12,565 bases of DNA from the NCBI GenBank assembly GCA_020024075.1, contig JAHHUJ010000041.1, positions 1-12,565 of the forward strand, read 5' to 3'. Source of the stretch: Psychrobacter sp. Its GTDB lineage: Bacteria; Pseudomonadota; Gammaproteobacteria; Pseudomonadales; Moraxellaceae. The notes under the pieces were generated by a model. That model was not told the origin of the DNA. It saw only the letters and a program-made list of their open reading frames with translations, and did not search any database. Positions 1 through 6,884 of this stretch are shown in pieces; position 1 is the first letter of the stretch; every line of letters begins with the position of its first letter. The translations under genes and the position numbers were made by a program.

Positions 1-348
1 TAAGCCCTCTTTTGGAATAAGCTTATTGCCCTCGAAGTTTACTTCAGCCACGATAGGGCGCTCTACTACATAATAAGTCACACGTCCATTTTCATTTTTG
101 GCTTGAATGTTAGCAAAGTCACCAGTGGCGTATAAAGCTTGGATACTGTTAGCTAAATCTTGATCGGTAATCGTCTCACCCACATTGGTTGTGAGTAGAG
201 GATATAAGCTTTCCGGAGTTAAACGTTGCAGACCCACAAATTGGACGTCGGTTAATACAGCATCCGCTGCTTGCGCCGATACGGCCATAATTGCTGCAAA
301 TGCAGGCACTGCTATTAGTTGTGACATTTTAAATAAAGACGTTTGCAT
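1..348 (-). CDS. bamA: Outer-membrane protein assembly factor BamA, N-terminal 116 residues (cut by the window edge)
   Basis: BamA is the Omp85-family barrel that folds and inserts outer-membrane beta-barrel proteins with the Bam lipoproteins. Only the N-terminus lies here. Residues 1 to about 27 form a Sec signal peptide: a basic start, a hydrophobic core, and AQA before the probable cleavage at A27/A28. The mature part begins ADAVLTDVQFVGLQRLTPES, typical of the first POTRA domain, and the second POTRA probably begins near the edge with RPIVAEVNFEGNKLI. The start at 348 gives a normal signal peptide, but no convincing Shine-Dalgarno sequence precedes it; the in-frame ATG at 327 (residue 8) is an alternative. 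It lies 350 bases downstream of rseP on the same strand, the usual order in Gammaproteobacteria. The reading frame is open to base 1. Identity rests on the signal peptide, POTRA-like sequence and gene order. Confidence 0.9.
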   Translation of the reverse strand, partial: MQTSLFKMSQLIAVPAFAAIMAVSAQAADAVLTDVQFVGLQRLTPESLYPLLTTNVGETITDQDLANSIQALYATGDFANIQAKNENGRVTYYVVERPIVAEVNFEGNKLIPKEGL

Positions 349-406
349 ACATACAATCCGTGATTCAAAGAACGTGCTAAAAGTAAGGTGTTTTAAAAAT
401 TTGTCT

Positions 407-426
407 TTCACTATTTTTATAGTGAA
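407..426. repeat. Perfect 8-bp inverted repeat with a 4-base loop
   Basis: TTCACTAT, four T, then ATAGTGAA form a perfect short palindrome 59 bases upstream of the bamA start. Read on the minus strand the loop is AAAA. The stem is AT-rich and no T-run follows directly, so it is a poor terminator; it could be an operator or a leader hairpin. Confidence 0.5.
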
Positions 427-462
427 TTGTGAGCTTATGTCTATTTTACAAAAGTAAAAGGC

Positions 463-488
463 AGAGCATGATCTTAGAGCATGGTCTT
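463..488. repeat. 13-bp tandem direct repeat (1 mismatch)
   Basis: AGAGCATGATCTT at 463-475 is followed directly by AGAGCATGGTCTT at 476-488, with one mismatch. It lies about 115-140 bases upstream of bamA. Confidence 0.8.
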
Positions 489-542
489 AAAAGTTACTTC
501 GAATATCAATTTAGTTCAAATTTCAACCCGAAATACTGCCTT

Positions 543-568
543 ACTTTGCATTAAAACTTTGCATTAAA
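543..568. repeat. 13-bp perfect tandem direct repeat
   Basis: ACTTTGCATTAAA occurs twice back to back, at 543-555 and 556-568, without a mismatch, in the rseP-bamA spacer. Confidence 0.85.
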
Positions 569-570
569 TT

Positions 571-609
571 TATTAAGTTATTGCAAAATATTCTTAGGTT
601 ATTGCAAAA
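571..609. repeat. Direct repeat with 21-bp spacing
   Basis: GTTATTGCAAAA is present at 577-588 and again at 598-609. The match extends to 16 of 18 bases (571-588 against 592-609). The 21-base period is about two helical turns, so both copies face the same side of the DNA. Confidence 0.75.
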
Positions 610-698
610 AATCTTGACCTTAAGGGAGGATATACCCCTATTTTTAGTCATAAGCAACTATTTAAAGCTATTAAATTAATAAAATCCAGTATTTTTGT

Positions 699-2171
699 TT
701 AAAAATAACGACTAAAGTCATTAGTTATGGCCAAAATCATAAAGCTAAGAAGCAGCAAAAAGCCAATATTAAAGCCAATAATCTGCATTCTTTCAGAGAC
801 AGGTCTGCCTCGAATGAGCTCTATAAAATAATATAATAAATGACCACCATCTAAAACAGGGATTGGCAATAAGTTCAATACCGCAAGGCTCAAGCTAATA
901 ATACCGGCATTGGCTAATACCTGCTCCCAGCTAATCTCAAAGCTTTGCTTACTGATAACAGCAATGGTAATTGGGCCCGATAGATTGTCTAACCCTACTT
1001 TTCCGGTGATCATTTTACCCATCGAATTCAAGGTCATGGTCGCCAATTGACCCGTTTTAGCAAAAGCTTTGCCGATAGCGGTCATAGGGTCGTAGGATAC
1101 CATCGTTTTGTAGTCATCTGGTACTACAATATCAATAGGAGCAATCCCCGCCCCAATCTGACCATACTGCTGACCAGCTGGGCCTTTTTTGCCTTGTGGC
1201 ATAATCTGTAACTGCACTTCACGGCTTTGACCTTGCTCATTTTTTCGCACCACTGTGAAATTAAGCAAGGTTTCAGGATTGTCTCTGATAATACGCGTGA
1301 CCATTAGCCAGTCTTCTACCGGCTCATCATTAATGGCAACAATCTTATCACCAACCTGCATCCCCTGACGTATGGCAGCACCCTCTTCTGATAACTGCCC
1401 TATCACCGGCTCAATTTTAGGCTGCCAAGGCAATACTCCCAAGCTGGTAAGGGTGTCCTTGCCAGATTGTGTGCCCTGCATGAAGTTATTAATAGGAACC
1501 TCTACCTCAGTGCTTTGGGCATAAACTGATGAGGCCTTTTTAGGGTCAGAGACGTTGGCTGAGCCTGCTGTATTTTCTGCTACTTTTTCTGTACTTTCTG
1601 CTACTTTTTGCAGCGAAATAGAGACGGTGCCTGTCTCTCCCATTCGATCAGCTAAACGATAGTTAATCTCTTCCCAAGTCTGCACCTTATAACCATCTAC
1701 CGCAATGATTTTATCGCCTTTTGGTAGGTTCGCTGTGGCCGCTGGTGTCTCGGGCAGAATTGACCCAATACGGGTATTTAGCTGCTCGCTTGGCACCAAA
1801 AATAGCACCCAAAATAAGGCAATGGCAATGATGAAATTCATCACGGGGCCGGCAGCAACAATGGCGATCTTCTTTAGAGGATGCTGATTGTTAAAAGCCA
1901 AATGCTTCTCTTCTTCAGCCACTGGCCCTTCTCGCTCATCAAGCATCTTCACATAGCCGCCAAGCGGTAAGGCAGAGATGCGATAATCAGTACCAGTCTT
2001 CTTGCTGGTCCAACTGGCAAGCTTAGGTCCAAACCCGATGGAATAAGTAAGCACCTTCACTCCGCACAGTCGAGCCACAATATAGTGCCCCCACTCATGC
2101 AGTGCAATCAATGGGCCTAAAATAGCCGCAAAAGCTAACAGAAATAGAGCCAATGTCATTAACTGCGACAT
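699..2171 (-). CDS. rseP: RIP zinc metalloprotease RseP (site-2 protease)
   Basis: Inner-membrane intramembrane protease, 490 residues, which in the known pathway cleaves RseA after DegS and so releases sigma-E; it also clears signal-peptide remnants. An N-terminal membrane segment carries the zinc motif HEWGH (H25, E26, H29). A second segment follows (AAGPVMNFIIAIALFWVLF, about 107-125), then two periplasmic PDZ-like regions (about 130-235 and 255-330). The C-terminal membrane part holds NLLPIPVLDGG (N433, D441), the third zinc-ligand region. The start is well supported: GAGG lies 7 bases before the ATG. The first 13 bases overlap the end of dxr, indicating translational coupling. It is longer than E. 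coli RseP (450) mainly because of a polar insert at about 189-222 that includes the near-repeat KVAESTEKVAENT within the first PDZ region. Confidence 0.97.
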   Translation of the reverse strand: MSQLMTLALFLLAFAAILGPLIALHEWGHYIVARLCGVKVLTYSIGFGPKLASWTSKKTGTDYRISALPLGGYVKMLDEREGPVAEEEKHLAFNNQHPLKKIAIVAAGPVMNFIIAIALFWVLFLVPSEQLNTRIGSILPETPAATANLPKGDKIIAVDGYKVQTWEEINYRLADRMGETGTVSISLQKVAESTEKVAENTAGSANVSDPKKASSVYAQSTEVEVPINNFMQGTQSGKDTLTSLGVLPWQPKIEPVIGQLSEEGAAIRQGMQVGDKIVAINDEPVEDWLMVTRIIRDNPETLLNFTVVRKNEQGQSREVQLQIMPQGKKGPAGQQYGQIGAGIAPIDIVVPDDYKTMVSYDPMTAIGKAFAKTGQLATMTLNSMGKMITGKVGLDNLSGPITIAVISKQSFEISWEQVLANAGIISLSLAVLNLLPIPVLDGGHLLYYFIELIRGRPVSERMQIIGFNIGFLLLLSFMILAITNDFSRYF

Positions 2172-3403
2172 TTTTCTACCTCTTGTTGAGCCTGGATTCT
2201 AGCTAATTTATCTATGATTAAAATATCCTCTAAGGTTTTAATATGACCACGGAAGCTGTCTACATCACCCTTTTTGTTAGATGTAACAGAATCTTGCTGA
2301 TGCATAGTGTCCAATACTCGGCCATTAATCAAGGCAATATCGGTTAAAGAAACTTGCTCTTTTATAAACGCCTCTACCGCAACTTCATTGGCCGCGTTTA
2401 AGACAATAGTCGCAGCCTGCCCAGACTGCATAGCTTCTCTGGCTAATTTTAGACAAGCAAACTTCTGTAAATCAGGCTTAATAAATTCAAGTGCTGATAA
2501 TTCATACAAATTCAAAGGCTTAACCCCGGCACTAATACGGTTTGGATAGGCCAAAGCATGAGCAATTGGGGTACGCATATCAGGACTACCCAGCTGTGCT
2601 AAGAAGCTGCCATCACAGTATTCAACCATAGAATGGATGATACTTTGAGGATGGATAACCACATTGATTTTCGACTCATCTAGATCAAATAAGTGACAGG
2701 CTTCAATTAGCTCTAATCCTTTATTCATCATAGTTGCAGAGTCTACTGATATTTTTTTGCCCATAGACCAGTTGGGGTGCTTAACCGCTTCACTAACACT
2801 AGCGGCCTGCATCTGCTCCCAGCTTTTGTGCAAAAAAGGTCCGCCAGAAGCAGTCAGCCACAGCTTACTGATACCATAGCAAGCGTTATGAATATGAGTG
2901 TTTTTTTGCTGTACTTCGGCAGGCAAACATTGGAATATAGCATTGTGTTCAGAGTCTAACGGCAATAAGGTAGCCCCATTATCTCGAACCGCCTGCATCA
3001 TCAGGCTACCGGCCATGACCAAAGCCTCTTTATTGGCTAACAAAATACGCTTACCTGCTTTGGCAGCGGTTAACGTTGAAGCCAGACCTGCCGCACCGAC
3101 AATAGCAGCCACTACGGTATCAACCTCAGTATCTGCTGCAATATCGTCTAGACCAGCTTGACCCCCTACCACATCACAGCTGATATTGGCTTGCTGTAAT
3201 CGTGTGGCAAACTCATCTACCTTATCCTCAGGCACAGCGACCCTGCTCGGTCGAAACTGTTGGCACAGCTCAAAGAGCTTATCTAATCGACCATGACCTG
3301 ATAGTGCATAAACCTGATAATGCTGGGGATGGTCAGCCAATATTGATAAAGTACTGTCACCAATAGATCCTGTGGCGCCGAGGACAGCGATGCGTTGGGT
3401 CAT
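2159..3403 (-). CDS. dxr: 1-deoxy-D-xylulose 5-phosphate reductoisomerase
   Basis: Converts 1-deoxy-D-xylulose 5-phosphate to 2-C-methyl-D-erythritol 4-phosphate with NADPH and a divalent metal, the first committed step of the MEP pathway, in the cytosol. The N-terminal Rossmann motif GATGSIG is at 9-15. Metal ligands D150 and E152 sit in LPLDSEHNAIF and E231 in MNKGLELIEA, at the same numbers as in E. coli. H209 lies in KHPNWSMG and the flexible-loop segment is LTASGGPF at 183-190. At 414 residues it is slightly longer than E. coli Dxr (398), the excess mostly in a polar C-terminal stretch (about 368-385). Start at 3403: AAGG lies 6 bases before the ATG. The end overlaps rseP by 13 bases. 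It supplies isoprenoid precursor for the polyprenol that UppS, two genes upstream, makes. Confidence 0.97.
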   Translation of the reverse strand: MTQRIAVLGATGSIGDSTLSILADHPQHYQVYALSGHGRLDKLFELCQQFRPSRVAVPEDKVDEFATRLQQANISCDVVGGQAGLDDIAADTEVDTVVAAIVGAAGLASTLTAAKAGKRILLANKEALVMAGSLMMQAVRDNGATLLPLDSEHNAIFQCLPAEVQQKNTHIHNACYGISKLWLTASGGPFLHKSWEQMQAASVSEAVKHPNWSMGKKISVDSATMMNKGLELIEACHLFDLDESKINVVIHPQSIIHSMVEYCDGSFLAQLGSPDMRTPIAHALAYPNRISAGVKPLNLYELSALEFIKPDLQKFACLKLAREAMQSGQAATIVLNAANEVAVEAFIKEQVSLTDIALINGRVLDTMHQQDSVTSNKKGDVDSFRGHIKTLEDILIIDKLARIQAQQEVEKCRS

Positions 3404-3475
3404 AACTTACCTTTTAAACCATTGCTAGTTTTTATAAAAATAATTAGGATGAGTGAGTTTTGCTTAAGTCTAAAT

Positions 3476-3535
3476 AGCTTAACTCTATGTAAATTAAATT
3501 TAAGCAGCTTAATTCTATGTTGTCCAAATTTACAT
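3476..3535. repeat. Two-copy 30-bp imperfect repeat with a nested inverted repeat, cdsA-dxr spacer
   Basis: AGCTTAACTCTATGT (3476-3490) recurs as AGCTTAATTCTATGT (3506-3520), and AAATTTA recurs at the same offset, giving a 30-base period. Two inverted repeats overlap it: ATGTAAATT (3487-3495) with AATTTACAT (3527-3535), and TTAAGC-A-GCTTAA (3500-3512). The latter is centred between the outer arms, so the RNA could form a nested hairpin. The rest of the 153-base spacer (3404-3556) has no other recognisable feature apart from the dxr ribosome binding site. Confidence 0.65.
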
Positions 3536-3556
3536 GGGTTCAGTCGATAGTTCAGT

Positions 3557-4366
3557 CTATAACGTTAAAAAACCAAAGTACTGCAAGGCCCAAAAACCCA
3601 ATGCAAAGATTGGCGTGGCGGATAACAAAGAATCAATACGATCTAATACGCCACCATGCCCAGGCAAAATAGTACCAGAATCTTTGACACCTGCACGACG
3701 CTTCAGCATAGACTCAAATAAATCACCCAATACTGACGCTAAGATAGTCACTAAAGACAGTAGAACAAATAAAACCAGTTGCATACCGGTGAGTTGTAGC
3801 TTAAATAAGCTGATGCCTATTACCACTACTAGTCCTGTTGCTAGTCCGCCCATGAGCCCTTCTACACTCTTGTTGGGTGAAACATTGGGAGACATTTTGC
3901 GTTTACCGAATTTACGGCCCACAAAGTACGCCCCACTATCAGCACACCATACCAATAAGAATACGTACATCAGCCACCAAGCAGATAGCTGCCACAGATA
4001 GAACATGGCACTAATGGCAGCGGTTAAAATAACGATACCCATCACAGATAAGCGCTGGCCATACCAGCTGGTAGAGGAAGGGAATTTAGTGACCCAAGAC
4101 AATGCCATTAACCAAATAACGATGGCAGCAGCCCACCAAACAGGCCAAGTAGTAGGAAGCAATAATGTGGTCATGGTAACGGCAAATGCCAATACCACAA
4201 ATAAAGAGGGAGTACGCCATTTTGGCATTAACTTGGTCCATTCATAGGACGCTATTATTACCCCAGCGGCCAATAAAGGAACGAACAGATAAGGCGTATC
4301 ACTAGCGAATAGTGCGACTCCCACAATCAAGACCAAAATTAAAGCTGTCTTAATGCGTATCCACAT
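3557..4366 (-). CDS. cdsA: Phosphatidate cytidylyltransferase (CDP-diglyceride synthase)
   Basis: Integral membrane enzyme that makes CDP-diacylglycerol from phosphatidic acid and CTP, the precursor of phosphatidylglycerol, phosphatidylethanolamine and cardiolipin. The protein has about seven or eight hydrophobic segments and the family signature near the C-terminus, SMLKRRAGVKDSG followed by PGHGGVLDRID (about residues 219-245), with the conserved KD and D-R-x-D acids. WCADSGAYFVGRKFG (about 140-154) is the other conserved cytidylyltransferase segment. I place the start at the ATG at 4366 (269 residues). An in-frame GTG at 4375 would add three residues, but the GAGGG ribosome binding site touches that GTG and is 8 bases from the ATG. 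It lies between uppS (63 bases upstream) and dxr (153 bases downstream), same strand. Confidence 0.95.
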   Translation of the reverse strand: MWIRIKTALILVLIVGVALFASDTPYLFVPLLAAGVIIASYEWTKLMPKWRTPSLFVVLAFAVTMTTLLLPTTWPVWWAAAIVIWLMALSWVTKFPSSTSWYGQRLSVMGIVILTAAISAMFYLWQLSAWWLMYVFLLVWCADSGAYFVGRKFGKRKMSPNVSPNKSVEGLMGGLATGLVVVIGISLFKLQLTGMQLVLFVLLSLVTILASVLGDLFESMLKRRAGVKDSGTILPGHGGVLDRIDSLLSATPIFALGFWALQYFGFLTL

Positions 4367-4374
4367 ACTAGGCA

Positions 4375-4382
4375 CCCTCTTT
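4375..4382 (-). promoter_or_regulatory. cdsA ribosome binding site that decides the start
   Basis: On the minus strand AAGAGGG is followed by TGCCTAGT and then ATG (4366). The spacing of 8 bases suits that ATG. It is impossible for the in-frame GTG at 4375, which begins inside the GAGGG run. Confidence 0.7.
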
Positions 4383-4429
4383 TATTTTATTCATGTAATT
4401 TAAAGAAACGTGCTTATAAAACCCAAGCC

Positions 4430-5200
4430 CTACGTTTCTGACTCAATTTGTTCACTGGTTTTACCAAATCGGCGTTGACGGCGTGAAAATTCAAACATCA
4501 TCTCATTTAACTCTTTGGCAGCGAAATCTGGCCACAAAGTATTGGTGAAGAACAGCTCAGCATAGGCTGATTGCCATAATAAAAAGTTTGAAATTCGGTA
4601 TTCACCGCCGGTACGGATAAGCATATCTACATCCGCTAAATCTGCCAACTGTACTTGACTGCCTAAGGCCTCAACCGTTAACTGATCGGCTCGCATCTCA
4701 CCTTGCTCAACTTTTTTAGCAAGTTGTTGTGCGGCATTAGCAATATCCCACTGCCCGCCATAACTGATAGCAATAACTAAAGTCATTGCCTTATGCTCTG
4801 ATGTTTCAGCTTCAGCATCGACCATCTGTTGCTGCAATTCTGGGCTTAACTGACTTCTATCCCCAATGAATCTTAAGCAAATATCGTACTTTTTCATCCG
4901 CGGTAGCTGCTCACTGATAGTAGCAGAAAGCAGTCGCATCAATAGCGCCACTTCATCGGCTGGACGTTGCCAATTCTCACTTGAGAAAGCAAAAACAGTT
5001 AACACCTCAATGCCCACTGCCACACAATACTCTACCAAAGGGTCTAGAGATTCTTTACCAGCAACATGACCCTGACCTTTGGCCATACCATGCGCTTTGG
5101 CATAGCGGTTATTACCATCCATAATAATGGCAATGTGCTTTGGCAACACAGGGGGAGTGGGCAAGGAATCGTAAGCATTTGAGGTTTGTGGCTCAGTCAT
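4430..5200 (-). CDS. uppS: Undecaprenyl diphosphate synthase (cis-prenyltransferase)
   Basis: Adds eight isopentenyl diphosphate units in cis to farnesyl diphosphate, giving the C55 carrier lipid for peptidoglycan and other surface polymers. It acts as a soluble dimer at the membrane. At 256 residues it is of usual length. Motif I is IAIIMDGNNRYAK with catalytic D28; many relatives have MDGNGRWAK, so N31 and Y33 are lineage variants. FAFSSENWQRP (70-80) is the flexible substrate region. DMLIRTGGEYRISNFLLWQ (192-210) supplies R196, R202 and S204 for IPP binding, and E215 in YAELFF is the metal-linked acid. The ATG at 5200 has only a weak AAAGA before it. A 260-base spacer with tandem repeats separates it from frr. 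The extra N-terminal residues before HIAIIMDG are short and polar. Confidence 0.97.
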   Translation of the reverse strand: MTEPQTSNAYDSLPTPPVLPKHIAIIMDGNNRYAKAHGMAKGQGHVAGKESLDPLVEYCVAVGIEVLTVFAFSSENWQRPADEVALLMRLLSATISEQLPRMKKYDICLRFIGDRSQLSPELQQQMVDAEAETSEHKAMTLVIAISYGGQWDIANAAQQLAKKVEQGEMRADQLTVEALGSQVQLADLADVDMLIRTGGEYRISNFLLWQSAYAELFFTNTLWPDFAAKELNEMMFEFSRRQRRFGKTSEQIESET

Positions 5201-5317
5201 AATAGTCTTTATCTAGTGTTTTGGGTAGGTTTTGGTCTTATTAGTCTGTATTTTTGCACAGTTATGGTAATACAGACTCAATAAAACCTTATGAGTCAAA
5301 CCTAGCCTGCCAGCCCT

Positions 5318-5380
5318 GAATACATGATTTTGAATACATGATTTTGAATACATGATTCTGAATACATGATTCTGAATACA
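5318..5380. repeat. 14-bp tandem repeat, about 4.5 copies, in the frr-uppS spacer
   Basis: The unit GAATACATGATTTT occurs at 5318-5331 and 5332-5345. It recurs with a T-to-C change (GAATACATGATTCT) at 5346-5359 and 5360-5373, and a half unit GAATACA follows at 5374-5380. It starts 118 bases upstream of uppS, inside the 260-base spacer (5201-5460). The two sequence versions sit in adjacent pairs, which suggests duplication by slippage or unequal exchange. No gene is seen in the spacer. Confidence 0.92.
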
Positions 5381-5412
5381 AAATATCTAGGGACAGCAGA
5401 CTAGGCTTGAAA

Positions 5413-5444
5413 TGGCTTACTGGCTTATTGCTTGATTGGCTATT
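5413..5444. repeat. 8-bp imperfect tandem repeat downstream of frr
   Basis: TGGCTTAC, TGGCTTAT, TGCTTGAT and TGGCTATT follow one another with an 8-base period, 17 bases past the end of frr. Copies are diverged, so this is weaker than the neighbouring 14-bp array. Confidence 0.45.
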
Positions 5445-5460
5445 AAGCCTATAAGAAGCC

Positions 5461-6015
5461 TTATACTTCCATCAGCTCTTTTTCTTTGGCTTCAAGCTTA
5501 CTATCGATAGAAGCGATGTATTTGTCCGTGAGCTTTTGAATATCATCACTAGCGCGGCGCTCTTCATCTTCACTGATTTCTTTTTCTTTTGCCAAGTCTT
5601 TTACATCATTTAGCATATCGCGGCGGATATTACGCACTGAAACACGGCTATTTTCGGCCTCACCACGTGCTAACTTCTGCATATCACGGCGAGTTTCTTC
5701 AGTTAATGCTGGCATAGGTACACGGATTACGTCCGCAGTCATTGGGTTTAAGCCCAAATCCGCTTCACGAATGGCTTTATCTACTGCTTGCACCATTGAA
5801 CGCTCAAATGGCTGAACCAATAGAGTGCGAGAGTCTTCAACGTTGACACTGGCCACTTGATTAAGCGGAGTATCTGCGCCATAGTAGTTTACCATTACAC
5901 TAGATAACATACCTGGGTGAGCGCGGCCGGTACGTACTTTACTAAAAGCATTTTCCAATGCTTCTAGAGTCTTTTTCATACGTTCTTCACCGTCTTTTTT
6001 AATGTCATTAATCAT
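5461..6015 (-). CDS. frr: Ribosome recycling factor
   Basis: Cytosolic factor that splits post-termination ribosomes together with EF-G. The 184-residue length matches the family (185 in E. coli). It shows the usual pattern of a long three-helix bundle with a small inserted beta/alpha domain: N-terminal helix MINDIKKDGEERMKKTLEAL, then FSKVRTGRAHPGML, the domain II segment with YGADTPLNQVASV and RTLLVQPFE, and the charged helices after PALTEETRRDM with VSVRNIRRD. The start at 6015 is supported by AAGGA with a spacing of about 7 bases to the ATG. It follows pyrH with a 143-base spacer full of 18-base repeats and precedes uppS, all on the minus strand. Confidence 0.97.
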   Translation of the reverse strand: MINDIKKDGEERMKKTLEALENAFSKVRTGRAHPGMLSSVMVNYYGADTPLNQVASVNVEDSRTLLVQPFERSMVQAVDKAIREADLGLNPMTADVIRVPMPALTEETRRDMQKLARGEAENSRVSVRNIRRDMLNDVKDLAKEKEISEDEERRASDDIQKLTDKYIASIDSKLEAKEKELMEV

Positions 6016-6040
6016 AATCTTTTCCTTACTTTATAATCAG

Positions 6041-6094
6041 TTAACAATACATAATCGATTAGCAATATATAATCGTTTAACCATACAATTGCAA
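6041..6094. repeat. 18-bp tandem repeat family A, 2 clear copies plus a diverged third
   Basis: TTAACAATACATAATCGA (6041-6058) is followed by TTAGCAATATATAATCGT (6059-6076; 14 of 18 identical). A weaker copy starts TTAACCATACAATTG at 6077-6094. A trace of an earlier copy (TTATAATCAG, 6031-6040) precedes it, next to the frr ribosome binding site. It lies in the leader side of frr. Confidence 0.75.
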
Positions 6095-6105
6095 AAATGT
6101 CGAGC

Positions 6106-6159
6106 TAGTCTTATAGGTCTAACCAGTCTTATGGGAGTAACTAGCCTTGTAGGTGCAAC
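6106..6159. repeat. 18-bp tandem repeat family B, three copies ending at the pyrH stop
   Basis: TAGTCTTATAGGTCTAAC (6106-6123), CAGTCTTATGGGAGTAAC (6124-6141) and TAGCCTTGTAGGTGCAAC (6142-6159) share an 18-base period. A fourth start, TAGTG, runs into the pyrH stop codon at 6159-6161. The sequence differs from family A although the period is the same. A plus-strand frame through both families encodes hexapeptide repeats, but I do not regard it as a gene. Confidence 0.75.
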
Positions 6160-6884
6160 TAGTGAAACACTTTGGTGCCTTCATTTTCACCCATAATCAC
6201 ATTCAATAGTGAGTTTGGCTTATTCATATCAAATACTTGTAAAGGAACATTGTGCTCACGACATAAAGCAATGGCAGTTAAATCCATAACGCCTAGCTTT
6301 TGCTCTAAAACTTCATCGAAAGTTAAAGCATCATATTTTTTGGCATCATCATGAATACTTGGGTCTTTGTCATAAACCCCATCTACTTTGGTAGCCTTGA
6401 GGATAACGCCAGCTTCAATTTCAATACCACGTAGACAAGCGGCTGTATCAGTCGTGAAGAATGGGTTACCTGTTCCTGCCACAAAGATACACACATCGCC
6501 ATTTTTTAGGTAACGAATGGCGTTTCTGCTACTATAACTCTCGGTAACTTCCCCGATAGGCAAAGCTGACATTAAGCGAGTATTGATATTACGACGCTCT
6601 AAAGCATCTCGCATTGCCAAACCATTCATCACTGTGGCAAGCATCCCCATTTGGTCACCCGTTACTCGGCCCACCAACCCCTCTTTTTGTAGCTGACTGC
6701 CGCGATATAAGTTACCACCGCCTACAACGATACCTACTTGCACTCCCAAACCACATAAATGAGCGATGGCTAGGCTCATCTTATCCAGTACAGAAGTATC
6801 AATCCCCATACCTTGACCGCCAGCTAAGGCTTCTCCAGATAGCTTAAGTAAAATACGTGAGTACTGCGGGTTTTTATCAGACAT
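6159..6884 (-). CDS. pyrH: Uridylate kinase (UMP kinase)
   Basis: Phosphorylates UMP to UDP with ATP in pyrimidine nucleotide synthesis; bacterial PyrH is a hexamer of the amino acid kinase fold, generally activated by GTP and inhibited by UTP. The length of 241 equals that of E. coli PyrH. Visible motifs are RILLKLSGEAL (10-20, phosphate-binding K14), GIVVGGGNLYRG, VTGDQMGMLATVMNGLA (UMP site and hexamer core), FVAGTGNPFFTTDTAA, and KATKVDGVYDKDP (nucleotide binding). Start at 6884: AAGGTG lies about 5 bases before the ATG. It is the first gene of the pyrH-frr-uppS-cdsA-dxr-rseP-bamA series here. The gene immediately upstream is rimO, 247 bases away, not tsf as in E. coli. Confidence 0.98.
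   Translation of the reverse strand: MSDKNPQYSRILLKLSGEALAGGQGMGIDTSVLDKMSLAIAHLCGLGVQVGIVVGGGNLYRGSQLQKEGLVGRVTGDQMGMLATVMNGLAMRDALERRNINTRLMSALPIGEVTESYSSRNAIRYLKNGDVCIFVAGTGNPFFTTDTAACLRGIEIEAGVILKATKVDGVYDKDPSIHDDAKKYDALTFDEVLEQKLGVMDLTAIALCREHNVPLQVFDMNKPNSLLNVIMGENEGTKVFH

Larger units (their letters stand above)
349..698. other. rseP-bamA intergenic region with stacked direct repeats
   Basis: This 350-base AT-rich spacer separates rseP from bamA. I found no convincing gene and no clear sigma-70 promoter on the minus strand. It holds three adjacent-copy direct repeats (463-488, 543-568, 571-609) and one small inverted repeat (407-426), listed separately. It may carry a separate promoter or leader for bamA, given its length compared with the dxr-rseP overlap, but I could not assign -35/-10 boxes. 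Confidence 0.6.

Noticed and set aside
185..457. Plus-strand 90-codon frame opposite the bamA start
   Set aside because: It runs antisense to the bamA signal peptide and POTRA region, shows no family likeness, and continues into AT-rich spacer; a shadow frame.
614..643. Plus-strand TTGACC ... TATTTT as a promoter in the rseP-bamA spacer
   Set aside because: The spacing is 19 bases with a weak -10 box, and it would read antisense into rseP with no gene to serve.
3534..4001. Plus-strand 155-codon frame opposite cdsA
   Set aside because: It is antisense to the conserved CdsA signature region; its composition follows the complementary codons and it lacks a ribosome binding site.
6002..6196. Plus-strand frame with hexapeptide repeats across the pyrH-frr spacer
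   Set aside because: The protein repeats are explained by the 18-base DNA repeats. Both ends run antisense into frr and pyrH, and no ribosome binding site is seen. The DNA repeat is kept as a finding.
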